Source of the DNA: Alphaproteobacteria bacterium
Lineage (GTDB): Bacteria; Pseudomonadota; Alphaproteobacteria; Sphingomonadales; Emcibacteraceae
Assembly (NCBI GenBank): GCA_002401455.1
Contig: NVTE01000001.1
Coordinates: 148,130-212,129, forward strand
Direction: 5' to 3'
Length of the DNA: 64,000 nt
Translations under genes and position numbers: made by a program
The notes under the pieces: model-generated
The model's input: only the letters and a program-made list of their open reading frames with translations
The model's database searches: none
Told to the model about the DNA's origin: nothing
In this document: one piece after another, positions 8,254 through 16,316 of the stretch
How the letters are laid out: every line of letters begins with the position of its first letter
Position numbering within the stretch: position 1 is the stretch's first letter

Positions 8254-9021
8254 CTATTTATCAGGCGTGAACCAGTTTTTCATCAGGTTGATTGGGAACG
8301 GAAAGACGATGGTCGAGGTCCGTTCCGTGGCCAGGTCCTGGAGCGCGGTCAGATACCGGATTTGCATGGCCTCCTCCCGCTTATGGAGTATTTCCGCTGC
8401 CTCGAGGATTTTGCCCGCCGCCTGGGCTTCCCCCAGGGCCGAGATCACCTTCGCCCGGCGCAGGCGTTCTGCCTCGGCCTCCTTGGCGATGGCGCGGATC
8501 ATGCTTTTATCCAGATCCACATGTTTTAGTTCCACATTGGACACCTTGATGCCCCAGGCGTCGGTGCGGCTGTCCAGAAGCTGCTGGATATCCTTGTTGA
8601 GCATTTCCCGTTTTGACAGCATCTCATCCAGCTGATGCTGACCGAGCACCGAGCGCAGGGTGGTCTGGGCCAGTTGGCTGGTAGCGAACTTAAAGTCCTC
8701 GACCTCGATGATCGCCCGCTGAGAATCGACCACCCGGTAATAGACCACCGCATTGACCTTGACCGAGACATTATCTTTGGAAATAACATCCTGCTCCGGC
8801 ACATCCATCACCGTGGTCCGCAGATCGACCCGGACCATTTTCTGAATGATCGGGATGACGATGATCAGGCCCGGTCCCTTGACCTTCCAGAAACGGCCGA
8901 GCTGGAAAATCACCCCGCGCTCATATTCCCTGAGCACCCGGAAAGCATAAAGGATAAATCCGAGAAAGAAGAAAATCGGCAGATATATGCCAAAGCTCTG
9001 GCCAATGTCTATTTCAGTCAT
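8254..9021 (-). CDS. SPFH-domain slipin (stomatin-like) membrane protein
   Basis: A 255-residue protein. One N-terminal membrane segment (residues about 10-28) precedes an SPFH/band 7 domain containing [26 protein letters not shown] and [16 protein letters not shown], then a coiled alanine/glutamate-rich helix ([16 protein letters not shown]) and the conserved C-terminal FPFPI. Slipins oligomerise into membrane scaffolds. It overlaps the upstream NfeD gene by 4 bp; the slipin/NfeD pair is a known conserved operon in which the NfeD protease is thought to act on the slipin C-terminus. Function here is inferred from that pairing. Confidence 0.92.
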   Translation of the reverse strand: MTEIDIGQSFGIYLPIFFFLGFILYAFRVLREYERGVIFQLGRFWKVKGPGLIIVIPIIQKMVRVDLRTTVMDVPEQDVISKDNVSVKVNAVVYYRVVDSQRAIIEVEDFKFATSQLAQTTLRSVLGQHQLDEMLSKREMLNKDIQQLLDSRTDAWGIKVSNVELKHVDLDKSMIRAIAKEAEAERLRRAKVISALGEAQAAGKILEAAEILHKREEAMQIRYLTALQDLATERTSTIVFPFPINLMKNWFTPDK

Positions 9022-10460
9022 TTTACATCTCCATTATCAGGTTTTTCGTCGTTATCTGGCGTAACTTCCAGCACCAAACCGTCGCGGGCCGTCACCCGCA
9101 CCTGGACGCCTTTTCTTAAATCTTCTTTTAAGTCTTCTTTTAAGTTTTCTGGGCAGACCGCGGACCAAACTTCACCGTGGGTCGCCACATGGCCGGTGCC
9201 CTGATGCCAGTCGATGATCGTGCCCGGAATGCCGATCATGCCTTCGGGGCCACTGACCGCCGGTCGCCGCCAGGCGCGCACCGCCATGGTAATGAACATC
9301 AGACCTAGCATACTGCTGATGGTCGCCAGCCCGCCGATCAGATAGGGCGAGACCTGAAAGCCCGGCAAGTCGCTATCAAACAACATGATTGAGCCAAAGA
9401 CGAAGGTCACAATGCCGCCAATGCCCAGAATACCAAACGAGGGCACAAAGGCCTCGGCCGTGATCAGGGCCAGCCCGAGCACCAGCAAGGCCAGTCCGGC
9501 ATAATTCACCGGCAGCATCTGTAACGCATAGAGCGCCATAATCAGGGAGGCGGCCCCGACAATGCCCGGCAGGATAAATCCCGGATTGGAAAATTCAAAA
9601 ATCAGGCCGTAAATGCCGATCAGCAAAAGGATATAAGCGATGTTCGGGTTGGAAATTGCTGCCAAAAATTCATCGCGCCAGGTCGGCAGCACCCGGACAA
9701 TCTCTGAATTATTGGTATCCAGGGTCCAGACCGTGCCTTTAACGTCTATCTGTTTACCGTCCACTGCCCTTAACAAGTGCCGGATTGAGGCCTCCCGATA
9801 GTCGATGATGCCATATTTCAGGGCTTCACTGTCGGACACGCTGGCCGCTTCCCGCACGAACCGTTCAGCCCAGTCCACAGGCCGGTTGCGCATTTCGGCG
9901 AGACCGCGCATATAGGCGGCGGAATCATTGAGAATTTTCTCACTCATTCCGGGTTTTGATGTTGGTGCTTGCTTGGGTTTCGAGCCAGACTTGTCATCTG
10001 ATTCCTGTTCGGGCTTCTGCTCTTTCTGGGGTTGAGGCTGACCGCCCCCCGGAGAAGGTGCCCCGCCGCCGATCGACACCGGCGTTGCCGCCCCGATTGT
10101 GGTCCCGTGGGCCATGGCGGCAATATGACAGGCCATCAGGATATAGGTTCCGGCACTGGCGGCGCGGGCTCCGCTGGGCGCGACAAAACAGATCACCGGC
10201 TTGTCGGACTCAAGAATTGCCTGAATGATTTCCCGCATGGAAGTGTCGAGCCCGCCCGGGGTATCCATGGTCAGAAGTATCGCTGAAATTTCCCGGTCCT
10301 GGGACGCCTCTATGGCTCTGACAACAAAGGAGGATACCCCCGGCCCGATGGGACCATCTATGGTGATCTGGACAACCGGCGCCGCCACCGCCCGAGTCAG
10401 ACCTATGGTCAGAATCAGGGGCAGAAACAGACAACAGATTACTAAGAATATTTTTCTCAT
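9018..10460 (-). CDS. NfeD family membrane serine protease (ClpP-fold, long form)
   Basis: About 480 residues from the ATG at 10460 (a TTG two codons upstream is also possible). A signal peptide (about 1-28, ending AVAAP) is followed by a ClpP-like serine protease domain with [17 protein letters not shown] (catalytic Ser) and [11 protein letters not shown] roughly 40-residue Pro/Gln/Lys-rich insert (near 135-175) precedes the helix carrying the expected catalytic Lys ([10 protein letters not shown]). Four to five membrane helices (about 270-400) and a small OB-fold NfeD domain end the protein ([12 protein letters not shown]). Long-form NfeD proteins cut stomatin-type partners, and a slipin is the next gene in this operon. 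Confidence 0.92.
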   Translation of the reverse strand: MRKIFLVICCLFLPLILTIGLTRAVAAPVVQITIDGPIGPGVSSFVVRAIEASQDREISAILLTMDTPGGLDTSMREIIQAILESDKPVICFVAPSGARAASAGTYILMACHIAAMAHGTTIGAATPVSIGGGAPSPGGGQPQPQKEQKPEQESDDKSGSKPKQAPTSKPGMSEKILNDSAAYMRGLAEMRNRPVDWAERFVREAASVSDSEALKYGIIDYREASIRHLLRAVDGKQIDVKGTVWTLDTNNSEIVRVLPTWRDEFLAAISNPNIAYILLLIGIYGLIFEFSNPGFILPGIVGAASLIMALYALQMLPVNYAGLALLVLGLALITAEAFVPSFGILGIGGIVTFVFGSIMLFDSDLPGFQVSPYLIGGLATISSMLGLMFITMAVRAWRRPAVSGPEGMIGIPGTIIDWHQGTGHVATHGEVWSAVCPENLKEDLKEDLRKGVQVRVTARDGLVLEVTPDNDEKPDNGDVK

Positions 10461-10576
10461 GAGCAACCGACCTTAAACGTTTACCCCCAAGCAATCTCTT
10501 CACTCAAAAATTTTGTTTCCTCCAGTACCCGGCCCCTGCGACCCCTCATTAATATCGGGCTTAGAAATGGATACCG

Positions 10577-11062
10577 CTAATGTGTTGACGCTTTGTTGTG
10601 TTCTGATTTCAGGATGAAAAACCAGTCATCAAAATGATTTCTGGCTCTGGATGTTTCCGTAAACAGAACGATTTCGGCCCTGCCAGAACCGGGGTTCAGG
10701 AATTGATTTTCAAAGTCATCCAGGGTCAGGGTCCCGGATTTATAAGGGAATTCCTCATCACTGTGACGCAGGCCAATCACTTTGGTGACTACGATCTGGA
10801 GAAACCAGTAGTTTTGCTCTATCAGCGGCTCCACATCAAGGATCGCCTTCACGGAAACCAGATGGAGATTCTCTGCCTTACTGACCCCAAAAGCCAGATA
10901 ATCGAAATCTTCTTCGAAGGAATATTCCTTCCAGGCACTCTTATAAAAGTTCAGATGAATATGTTTTTCCAGGATTTCCTCCCGCAACCATCCCACTAAA
11001 TCATGAGGGGGAATATTTAGGGTAATTTTATCCAGAATATCAGCGTTTCTCAGTCCAGCCAT
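10577..11062 (-). CDS. Hypothetical protein
   Basis: A 161-residue soluble protein preceded by a good AAGGAG ribosome site 7 nt before the ATG. It is rich in aromatic and acidic residues (NFYKSAWKEYSFEEDFDYLAFG, NYWFLQIVVTKVIGLRH). No signal peptide or membrane segment is visible. I do not recognise a family. It is divergently oriented from the complex I operon, sharing the 430-bp upstream region, and could be read from a promoter in that AT-rich region. Confidence 0.6.
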   Translation of the reverse strand: MAGLRNADILDKITLNIPPHDLVGWLREEILEKHIHLNFYKSAWKEYSFEEDFDYLAFGVSKAENLHLVSVKAILDVEPLIEQNYWFLQIVVTKVIGLRHSDEEFPYKSGTLTLDDFENQFLNPGSGRAEIVLFTETSRARNHFDDWFFILKSEHNKASTH

Positions 11063-11287
11063 GGCAACTCCTTATGCCGAAAGTATGGCATAATTCTGCG
11101 ATAATGTAAATATTAGTAAAATCTTAATAATAACACTTTTTGCGGGTAATTTTACATTCCCCCAAAGGGCTTAATTTTATGAAAACTGGCCCGCCAAGAC
11201 GACTTTTCAAGGGCAGGAATAACCCTGACCTCACCCTTTCCCAGTCTCTGACTCATTTTCAGCCTCGCCTCTTTTTTACCTGAATAC

Positions 11288-11316
11288 TTTACAAACTACT
11301 TATGTGCCTATACTAT
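11288..11316 (+). promoter_or_regulatory. Candidate promoter of the nuo operon
   Basis: TTTACA (11288-11293) is followed after 17 nt by TACTAT (11311-11316); the overlapping TATACT at 11309 gives a 15-nt spacer. It would produce a leader of about 170 nt. The match to sigma-70 consensus is moderate. Confidence 0.35.
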
Positions 11317-11357
11317 AAGTAAAGAGATTAAATAGTTTGTTCGCAAGTGTTTATGTT

Positions 11358-11399
11358 GAAACCGGCGTGTTACTGTTAAATTTGTCTCGTGCCGGTTTC
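11358..11399 (+). promoter_or_regulatory. Leader stem-loop upstream of nuoH
   Basis: GAAACCGGC (11358-11366) and GCCGGTTTC (11391-11399) are perfect 9-bp arms around a 24-nt AT-rich loop. No T-run follows, so it is not a plain terminator. It could be an RNA leader structure or a DNA operator with spaced half sites. Confidence 0.45.
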
Positions 11400-11493
11400 G
11401 CACCGCTCCTGTCAGAAGTTTCTGAAAAGAGCTCCCTTGAATAATGACCAGATAAATCGAATTTTATCCTGGTGTGCGAGGAGACCCGGCAAA

Positions 11494-12480
11494 ATGGAAA
11501 GCGTCATAGCTATCCTACCCTTACTGATCAAGATGGCCGTCATCGTGGCGGTGCTGCTGCTGTTGCCCATGCCCCTGACCTGGCTGGAACGTAAAATCGC
11601 CGGTCATATCCAGCAGCGTCCCGGCCCCATGAGGGTCGGCTGGCATGGGGTGCTGCAGCCAGTGGCCGATGCCATCAAGCTCCTGACCAAGGAAGACCAC
11701 ATCCCGGCAGAGGCTGACCGCCTGCTGTTCAAGATCGCCCCCATCGTCGCCCTGGTGCCGCCTTTCGTGGTCTTTGTCGCGATCCCCTTTGGCGAGCCGG
11801 TGCAGATGTTTGGCACAGAAGTGACCCTGTCCCTGTCCAATATGAATGTGGGGCTGCTGTTCATTCTGGCGGTCTCGGGGATCGGCGTGTTCGGGATCAT
11901 CCTGGCCGGCTGGGCGTCCAACAGCAAATATGCCGTGCTCGGCAGCCTGCGCTCCATCGCCCAGATGATCAGCTATGAAATCCCCATGGGGTTTTCGGTG
12001 ATCGGGGTGGTGATGCTGGCCGGGTCCATGAACCTGTTCGACATCGTCGCCCGCCAGGACGGGCTGTGGAATATCGTCTATCAGCCGATCGGTTTTTTTG
12101 TCTTCTTTGTTGCCGGCCTGGCCGAGGCCCAGCGCATTCCCTTTGACCTGCCAGAGGCCGAGGGCGATCTGGGGGCCGGCTATCATACGGAATACAGCGG
12201 AATCCGCTTTTCGTTTTTCATGCTGGCGGAATATCTGGTGGTCGTGGTGCTGGCGATCCTCAATGTGATCCTGTTTTTTGGTGGCTGGCAGGGCACACCC
12301 CCTCTAGTGAATCCGATCTTGTGGTTTTTTCTGAAAGTCGGGTTCTTTATCTGGGTCTTCATGTGGTTTCGGTTCACTTTTCCCCGGTACCGTTACGATC
12401 AACTGATGACCATCGGCTGGAAGGTTCTGCTGCCCCTGTCCCTGGTCAATATTCTAGTGAGTGGGTTTTTTATGTTCTGA
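11494..12480 (+). CDS. nuoH: NADH-quinone oxidoreductase subunit H
   Basis: A 328-residue membrane protein. The start at 11494 has GAGGAG upstream and gives the normal N-terminus (IAILPLLIKMAVIVAVLLL). Conserved landmarks are TWLERKIAGHIQQRPGP, QPVADAIKLLTKED, the long acidic quinone-chamber loop AQRIPFDLPEAEGDLGAGYHTEYSG, and the RYRYDQLM ending. NuoH forms the quinone-binding chamber and links the peripheral arm to the proton-pumping arm in the inner membrane. It is the first gene of the operon, which is unusual: complex I operons normally open with nuoA. Confidence 0.95.
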   Translation: MESVIAILPLLIKMAVIVAVLLLLPMPLTWLERKIAGHIQQRPGPMRVGWHGVLQPVADAIKLLTKEDHIPAEADRLLFKIAPIVALVPPFVVFVAIPFGEPVQMFGTEVTLSLSNMNVGLLFILAVSGIGVFGIILAGWASNSKYAVLGSLRSIAQMISYEIPMGFSVIGVVMLAGSMNLFDIVARQDGLWNIVYQPIGFFVFFVAGLAEAQRIPFDLPEAEGDLGAGYHTEYSGIRFSFFMLAEYLVVVVLAILNVILFFGGWQGTPPLVNPILWFFLKVGFFIWVFMWFRFTFPRYRYDQLMTIGWKVLLPLSLVNILVSGFFMF

Positions 12481-12497
12481 TGAAGTGAGAGATAATA

Positions 12498-13109
12498 ATG
12501 GCGAGGACAATGACAAATAAGAGCGGTTGGATCGGCAAGGTCTTCTTCCTTGACCTGCTCCATGGCCTGTCCCTGACCCTGCGCTATATGTTCGCCCGCA
12601 CTGTCACTCATATGTATCCCGACCATGAAAAGTGGATTCCCTATTCCCGGCACCGGGGTCATCATTTTATCAAAACCAATGACGAGGGCGACGTTAATTG
12701 CGTGGCCTGTGAACTCTGCTCAAAAATCTGCCCCTGTGACTGCATCATTGTTATTCCCTTTGAGGATGCCAAGGGCAACCGACGGCCCCAGGTTTTCGAT
12801 ATTGATCTTGCCCGCTGCCTCTATTGCGGTCTGTGCGAGGATGCCTGCCCGGCGGATGCGATCAAGCTGGGTCAGGAATATGAGATTTCGGCCACCACGA
12901 CCGAAGCGCTTGTGGTTCATCTGGAGGACCTTATCGCCGCCCCGGGGAAAGCGGAAAACGGTGGTCAGGTTATGCCGGCCAAACTCATCACACCGGACAA
13001 GACGGCCCTGAAAAAGACGGGCAAAGACACCCGGACCCACTCCGTTACCGTTGAGGGAACACTGAAGGCTGCGGAGGGCTATGACTGGTGGCAGCGGATC
13101 AGAAAATAA
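12498..13109 (+). CDS. nuoI: NADH-quinone oxidoreductase subunit I
   Basis: A 203-residue protein with two 4Fe-4S motifs, CVACELCSKICPCDC and CLYCGLCEDACPADAI, for clusters N6a and N6b that pass electrons to the quinone site. The N-terminal amphipathic region (LLHGLSLTLRYMF) matches the membrane-docking helix of NuoI. Compared with typical NuoI the C-terminus is extended by about 40 lysine-rich residues ending in GYDWWQRIRK. It lies 17 nt after nuoH in the same operon. Confidence 0.94.
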   Translation: MARTMTNKSGWIGKVFFLDLLHGLSLTLRYMFARTVTHMYPDHEKWIPYSRHRGHHFIKTNDEGDVNCVACELCSKICPCDCIIVIPFEDAKGNRRPQVFDIDLARCLYCGLCEDACPADAIKLGQEYEISATTTEALVVHLEDLIAAPGKAENGGQVMPAKLITPDKTALKKTGKDTRTHSVTVEGTLKAAEGYDWWQRIRK

Positions 13110-13184
13110 AAACAATGACAGGGACGACCCAAGGAAATGTAAATAACGCTTATTCAGGATATAATTACAAAAAGGGACCAAATC

Positions 13185-13658
13185 ATGCTGGTGAAAACAG
13201 TTTTAGATAAAAAGGGCTTTGACGTTTTTTCGGTGCTGCCGGAAGATACAATCCTGACGGTTTTGAAAATATTCAGCATCAAGAAAATTGGCTTTTCCAT
13301 CGTCGGCGACCCCCTCAGCAATATAGAGGGCACGGTATCGGAACGGGATATCTGTCAGGCGCTGGCCGGGGGCGCTCACCGTGACACCATCATAAAAGAC
13401 GTCATGACCCTGGATTTCGCCACCTGTTCGCTGGAGGATAACCTGGCCAAGGTTATGGCCCTGATGACCGAGCACAGAACCCGCCACGTCCTGGTCTATA
13501 ACGGCACCGACATCCGGGGCATCATCAGTATCGGCGATGTGGTTAAACACCGTCTGGATGAGACCCTGCGCGATGAAGTGGCCATGCGCCAATATATTGA
13601 AGGCACCGGCTACAGTTATTTAGCCGAGACTAAACTTTATCCCGAAGAACAGGAGTGA
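13185..13658 (+). CDS. CBS-domain pair protein encoded inside the complex I operon
   Basis: A 157-residue protein made of two CBS repeats. The first is about residues 12-65 (ILTVLKIFSIKKIGFSIV, TVSERDICQAL) and the second about 70-130 (VMTLDFATCSLEDNL, HVLVYNGTDIRGIISIGDVV). Tandem CBS domains form a Bateman module that usually binds adenosine nucleotides. No catalytic or DNA-binding domain is attached. It sits between nuoI and nuoJ with gaps of 75 and 62 nt, all on one strand, so co-transcription is likely. A role in adjusting complex I to adenylate or NAD(H) levels is inference only. Confidence 0.88.
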   Translation: MLVKTVLDKKGFDVFSVLPEDTILTVLKIFSIKKIGFSIVGDPLSNIEGTVSERDICQALAGGAHRDTIIKDVMTLDFATCSLEDNLAKVMALMTEHRTRHVLVYNGTDIRGIISIGDVVKHRLDETLRDEVAMRQYIEGTGYSYLAETKLYPEEQE

Positions 13659-13720
13659 CCTTAATTTTTGCCTAAATATTTTGTTGATAAACATAGAAAA
13701 TAACAACACAGGAGGAGCCA

Positions 13721-14266
13721 ATGGAAGAAGAGTTTTTTTTATTACTTGCTGTCGTCGCAACCGCAACTGGCCTGCTGGTGGTGGTGGCGAAAAACCCCAT
13801 TCACAGCGCCCTGGCCCTGGTCGCCTGCTTCGTCCAGGTCGCGGCGCTGTTTATCCTGCTCGGTTCGCCCTTTCTCGCCGTTATCCAGATCTTTGTCTAT
13901 GTGGGGGCAGTGATGGTGCTGTTTCTCTTCGTCATTATGATGCTGGATGTGCAGAAGGAGGCCAAAACCCGGTTCCTCACCCCGGGGGCGGTGCCGTCAC
14001 TGATCGTGCTGTTATTGCTGGCCGGGGAAATGTTGTTCCTGCTGCTGCAGAGCGACCGGCTTCAGACTTTCAGGGCCGCCTCCCCTCCAGACCAGACCCA
14101 GACTCCGGCAGACATCAGTGAGCTGAGCCTACTGTTATTTCAGGATTACCTGCTGCCGTTCGAAGTCGCATCAGTAATCCTGCTGGTCGCCCTGGTCGGG
14201 GCGGTGGTGCTGGCTCAGGCAGACCCTGAGGACAATACACATACATCAGGGGAGGAGGCCAAATGA
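13721..14266 (+). CDS. nuoJ: NADH-quinone oxidoreductase subunit J
   Basis: A 181-residue membrane protein with five predicted helices. The conserved [52 protein letters not shown] block contains the NuoJ helix 3 that carries the pi-bulge and the conserved Tyr/Gly positions (VYVGAVMVL). NuoJ helps transmit the redox signal to the antiporter-like subunits. It has a good GGAGGA ribosome site and overlaps nuoK by 4 bp. Confidence 0.93.
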   Translation: MEEEFFLLLAVVATATGLLVVVAKNPIHSALALVACFVQVAALFILLGSPFLAVIQIFVYVGAVMVLFLFVIMMLDVQKEAKTRFLTPGAVPSLIVLLLLAGEMLFLLLQSDRLQTFRAASPPDQTQTPADISELSLLLFQDYLLPFEVASVILLVALVGAVVLAQADPEDNTHTSGEEAK

Positions 14267-14565
14267 TCCCGCTGTCCTGGTATCTTATTTTAGGCGCCAT
14301 CCTGTTCGCGACCGGGGCCGCCGGGGTATTGCTCCGGCGCAATGTGCTGATCGTGCTGATGTCGCTGGAGCTGATGCTGAACAGTGTCAATATTAATCTG
14401 CTGGCTTTTGGTCATCAGATGCAGGATCTGCGCGGTCAAATCATGGCCATATTCATCATCGCCATCACCGCCGCCGAAGTCGCGGTGGCGCTGGGTATTC
14501 TGGTGGCCTTACTGCGTAATAAACATACATTGGAAGTGGATGATTTAACCATAATGAAGGGGTAG
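14263..14565 (+). CDS. nuoK: NADH-quinone oxidoreductase subunit K
   Basis: A 100-residue, three-helix protein with the NuoK landmarks [30 protein letters not shown] and [16 protein letters not shown]. The two conserved membrane glutamates of the E-channel are visible, in SLELML and AAEVAV. It starts inside the nuoJ stop (ATGA) and is followed 4 nt later by an MrpD-like gene where nuoL would normally lie. Confidence 0.95.
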   Translation: MIPLSWYLILGAILFATGAAGVLLRRNVLIVLMSLELMLNSVNINLLAFGHQMQDLRGQIMAIFIIAITAAEVAVALGILVALLRNKHTLEVDDLTIMKG

Positions 14566-14568
14566 TGT

Positions 14569-16062
14569 TTGGAGTATATTTTATCGATAAGGCCAATTTT
14601 GGCCATCGCCATATCGCTATTTGCGGCGGGGGCAATTTTATGTCTGTACCGACGCCCTGCCCTGCGGGACGGGGTCTCGGTCCTCGCGGCCCTGATCAAA
14701 TTCGGCCTGGTGATTTCCATGGCCCCGCTGGTGCTGGCTGGCGGCACCCTTGACCTGACCCTGTTTGAGATTTTGCCCGGGGTTGATTTTGCCTTCCGGG
14801 TCGATGCCCTGGGCATGGTGTTCGCCACTGTCTCCAGCCTGCTGTGGATATTGGCGGCGATCTATTCCATCGGCTATATGCGCAGCCAGAAAGAACATGC
14901 CCAGAGCCGGTTTTCCGCCGCTTTCGCCGTATCGCTGTCGGCGGCGGTCGGCGGGGCATTTGCCGCCAACCTGTTCACGCTGGTGATCTTTTATGAGCTC
15001 TTGAGCCTGGTGACCTACCCACTGGTCTATCACAAAGAAACCGATGAATCCTGGTCGGGCAGCCGCCGCTATGTGGTCTATCTGGTCGGCGCGTCCAAGT
15101 CGTTCCTGCTGGCCGCCCTGGCGCTGACCTATCAGCTGGCCGGGACGTTCGATTTTTTGCCCCACGGCCTGTTTAACGATGTGGAGGCCTCCAATATGAT
15201 CCTGACGGTGGTTTATTTCTGTTATCTGGTCGGTTTTGCCAAGGCCGCGATCATGCCCTTTCATGCCTGGCTGCCCGCCGCCATGGTCGCCCCAACCCCG
15301 GTCAGTGCCCTGCTCCACGCGGTGGCAGTGGTCAAGATGGGCGTCTTCTGTATGCTCCGGGTGATTTTCCACGTCATGGGCATTGATCTGATGGACCGGC
15401 TCGGCCTGGGCATCGCCACCGCCTATCTGGTATCCTTCACCATCGTCATGGCCTCGGTCTATGCCCTGACCCGGGATGACCTGAAGGCCCGGCTGGCCTA
15501 TTCGACGGTCAGCCAACTGTCCTACATTATCCTGGGCGCGGTGATGCTGACCCCCATGGCGGCCATCGGCGGCATCACCCATATCGCCGCCCATGGCTTT
15601 TCCAAAATCACGCTCTTCTTTTGCGCCGGATCGATCTATTGCGCCTCGCACCGGAAAAAGATTAGCGACCTGTCGGGCATTGGCCGCCGCCTGCCCTGGA
15701 CCATGACCGCCTTCTTCATCGGGGCGCTGGGCATGATCGGCATTCCGCCGGCCGGTGGCTTTGTCAGCAAATGGTATCTGGTGGTCGGCTCGGTTCAGGC
15801 CGGGGAGATGGTGTTCCTGGCGGTACTTCTGGTCAGCGCGGTGCTCAATGCGGCCTATTTCCTGCCGGTGATCTATACGGCGTTTTTTGAGCCGGAAAAA
15901 CCGTCCTCGGACCCGGATCTGTTGCCGCTGGAGCATGTCCGGGAAATTCCCATGGTGACGGTGCCGCTGATGGTCACGGCCCTGCTGTCTTTGGCGCTGG
16001 GATTCTATCCGGACTATTTCCTGACCCTGGCCCGGTCGGTGATGACGGGAGCGGGTTTATAA
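14569..16062 (+). CDS. MrpD-like antiporter-type subunit (first), complex I associated
   Basis: A 497-residue, roughly 14-helix protein of the proton-conducting NuoL/M/N-MrpA/D superfamily, closest in look to the cation/proton antiporter subunit D group. The TTG start at 14569 follows GAAGGGG. Channel residues are all present: Glu143 (IFYELLSLV), Lys225 (GFAKAAIMPFHAWLPAAM), His250 and Lys256 (SALLHAVAVVKMG), and Lys401 (GGFVSKWYL). It lacks a NuoL-type C-terminal arm. It occupies the nuoL slot directly after nuoK, so it is probably a proton-pumping subunit of this complex. NuoL identity is disfavoured by length and the missing arm. Confidence 0.85.
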   Translation: MEYILSIRPILAIAISLFAAGAILCLYRRPALRDGVSVLAALIKFGLVISMAPLVLAGGTLDLTLFEILPGVDFAFRVDALGMVFATVSSLLWILAAIYSIGYMRSQKEHAQSRFSAAFAVSLSAAVGGAFAANLFTLVIFYELLSLVTYPLVYHKETDESWSGSRRYVVYLVGASKSFLLAALALTYQLAGTFDFLPHGLFNDVEASNMILTVVYFCYLVGFAKAAIMPFHAWLPAAMVAPTPVSALLHAVAVVKMGVFCMLRVIFHVMGIDLMDRLGLGIATAYLVSFTIVMASVYALTRDDLKARLAYSTVSQLSYIILGAVMLTPMAAIGGITHIAAHGFSKITLFFCAGSIYCASHRKKISDLSGIGRRLPWTMTAFFIGALGMIGIPPAGGFVSKWYLVVGSVQAGEMVFLAVLLVSAVLNAAYFLPVIYTAFFEPEKPSSDPDLLPLEHVREIPMVTVPLMVTALLSLALGFYPDYFLTLARSVMTGAGL

Positions 16063-16316
16063 TGATGCACAGACTGATCAATTTCTTTGGCGATGAAAAA
16101 TACCTTAAAATCCGCTGGCGGCTGTTGCTGCTGGTGTTGGCGCTGGTTCTGCTGGCCGATTTCCTGGTCACCCGTCACCCTACGGCCCACTTCTGGGACG
16201 CCATCCCCGGCTGGGGGGCTTTCTTTGGCTTCATCAGCTGCGCGGTGATTATTTTTGTCAGCAAATTCATCGGCAAGAAGGGCGGCATCATGAAAGATGA
16301 GGACTATTATGACTGA
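16062..16316 (+). CDS. Small two-helix membrane protein between the MrpD-like subunits
   Basis: An 84-residue protein with two hydrophobic segments (about residues 19-37, LRWRLLLL-type start, and 50-68, FFGFISCAVIIFVSKFIG). The N-terminus is charged, and the cytosolic-looking tail KKGGIMKDEDYYD is acidic. The start overlaps the previous stop (TAATG), and the tail overlaps the next gene's start (16309), so all three are translationally coupled. I do not know the family. The position suggests a structural accessory subunit of the membrane arm. Confidence 0.75.
   Translation: MMHRLINFFGDEKYLKIRWRLLLLVLALVLLADFLVTRHPTAHFWDAIPGWGAFFGFISCAVIIFVSKFIGKKGGIMKDEDYYD

Larger units (their letters stand above)
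11063..11493. other. Divergent regulatory region upstream of the complex I operon
   Basis: An AT-rich, gene-free spacer between the hypothetical gene (minus) and nuoH (plus). It contains a candidate plus-strand promoter (11288-11316) and a perfect 9-bp inverted repeat in the presumed nuoH leader (11358-11399). A frame in phase with nuoH extends back to 11389, but it crosses the inverted repeat and has no family match, so I treat it as leader. Confidence 0.55.

Noticed and set aside
14638-15936. Long antisense frame (432 codons) opposite the first MrpD-like gene
   Set aside because: Rich in Gln, His, Asp and Arg with no domain; a typical mirror frame of a GC-rich membrane-protein gene.
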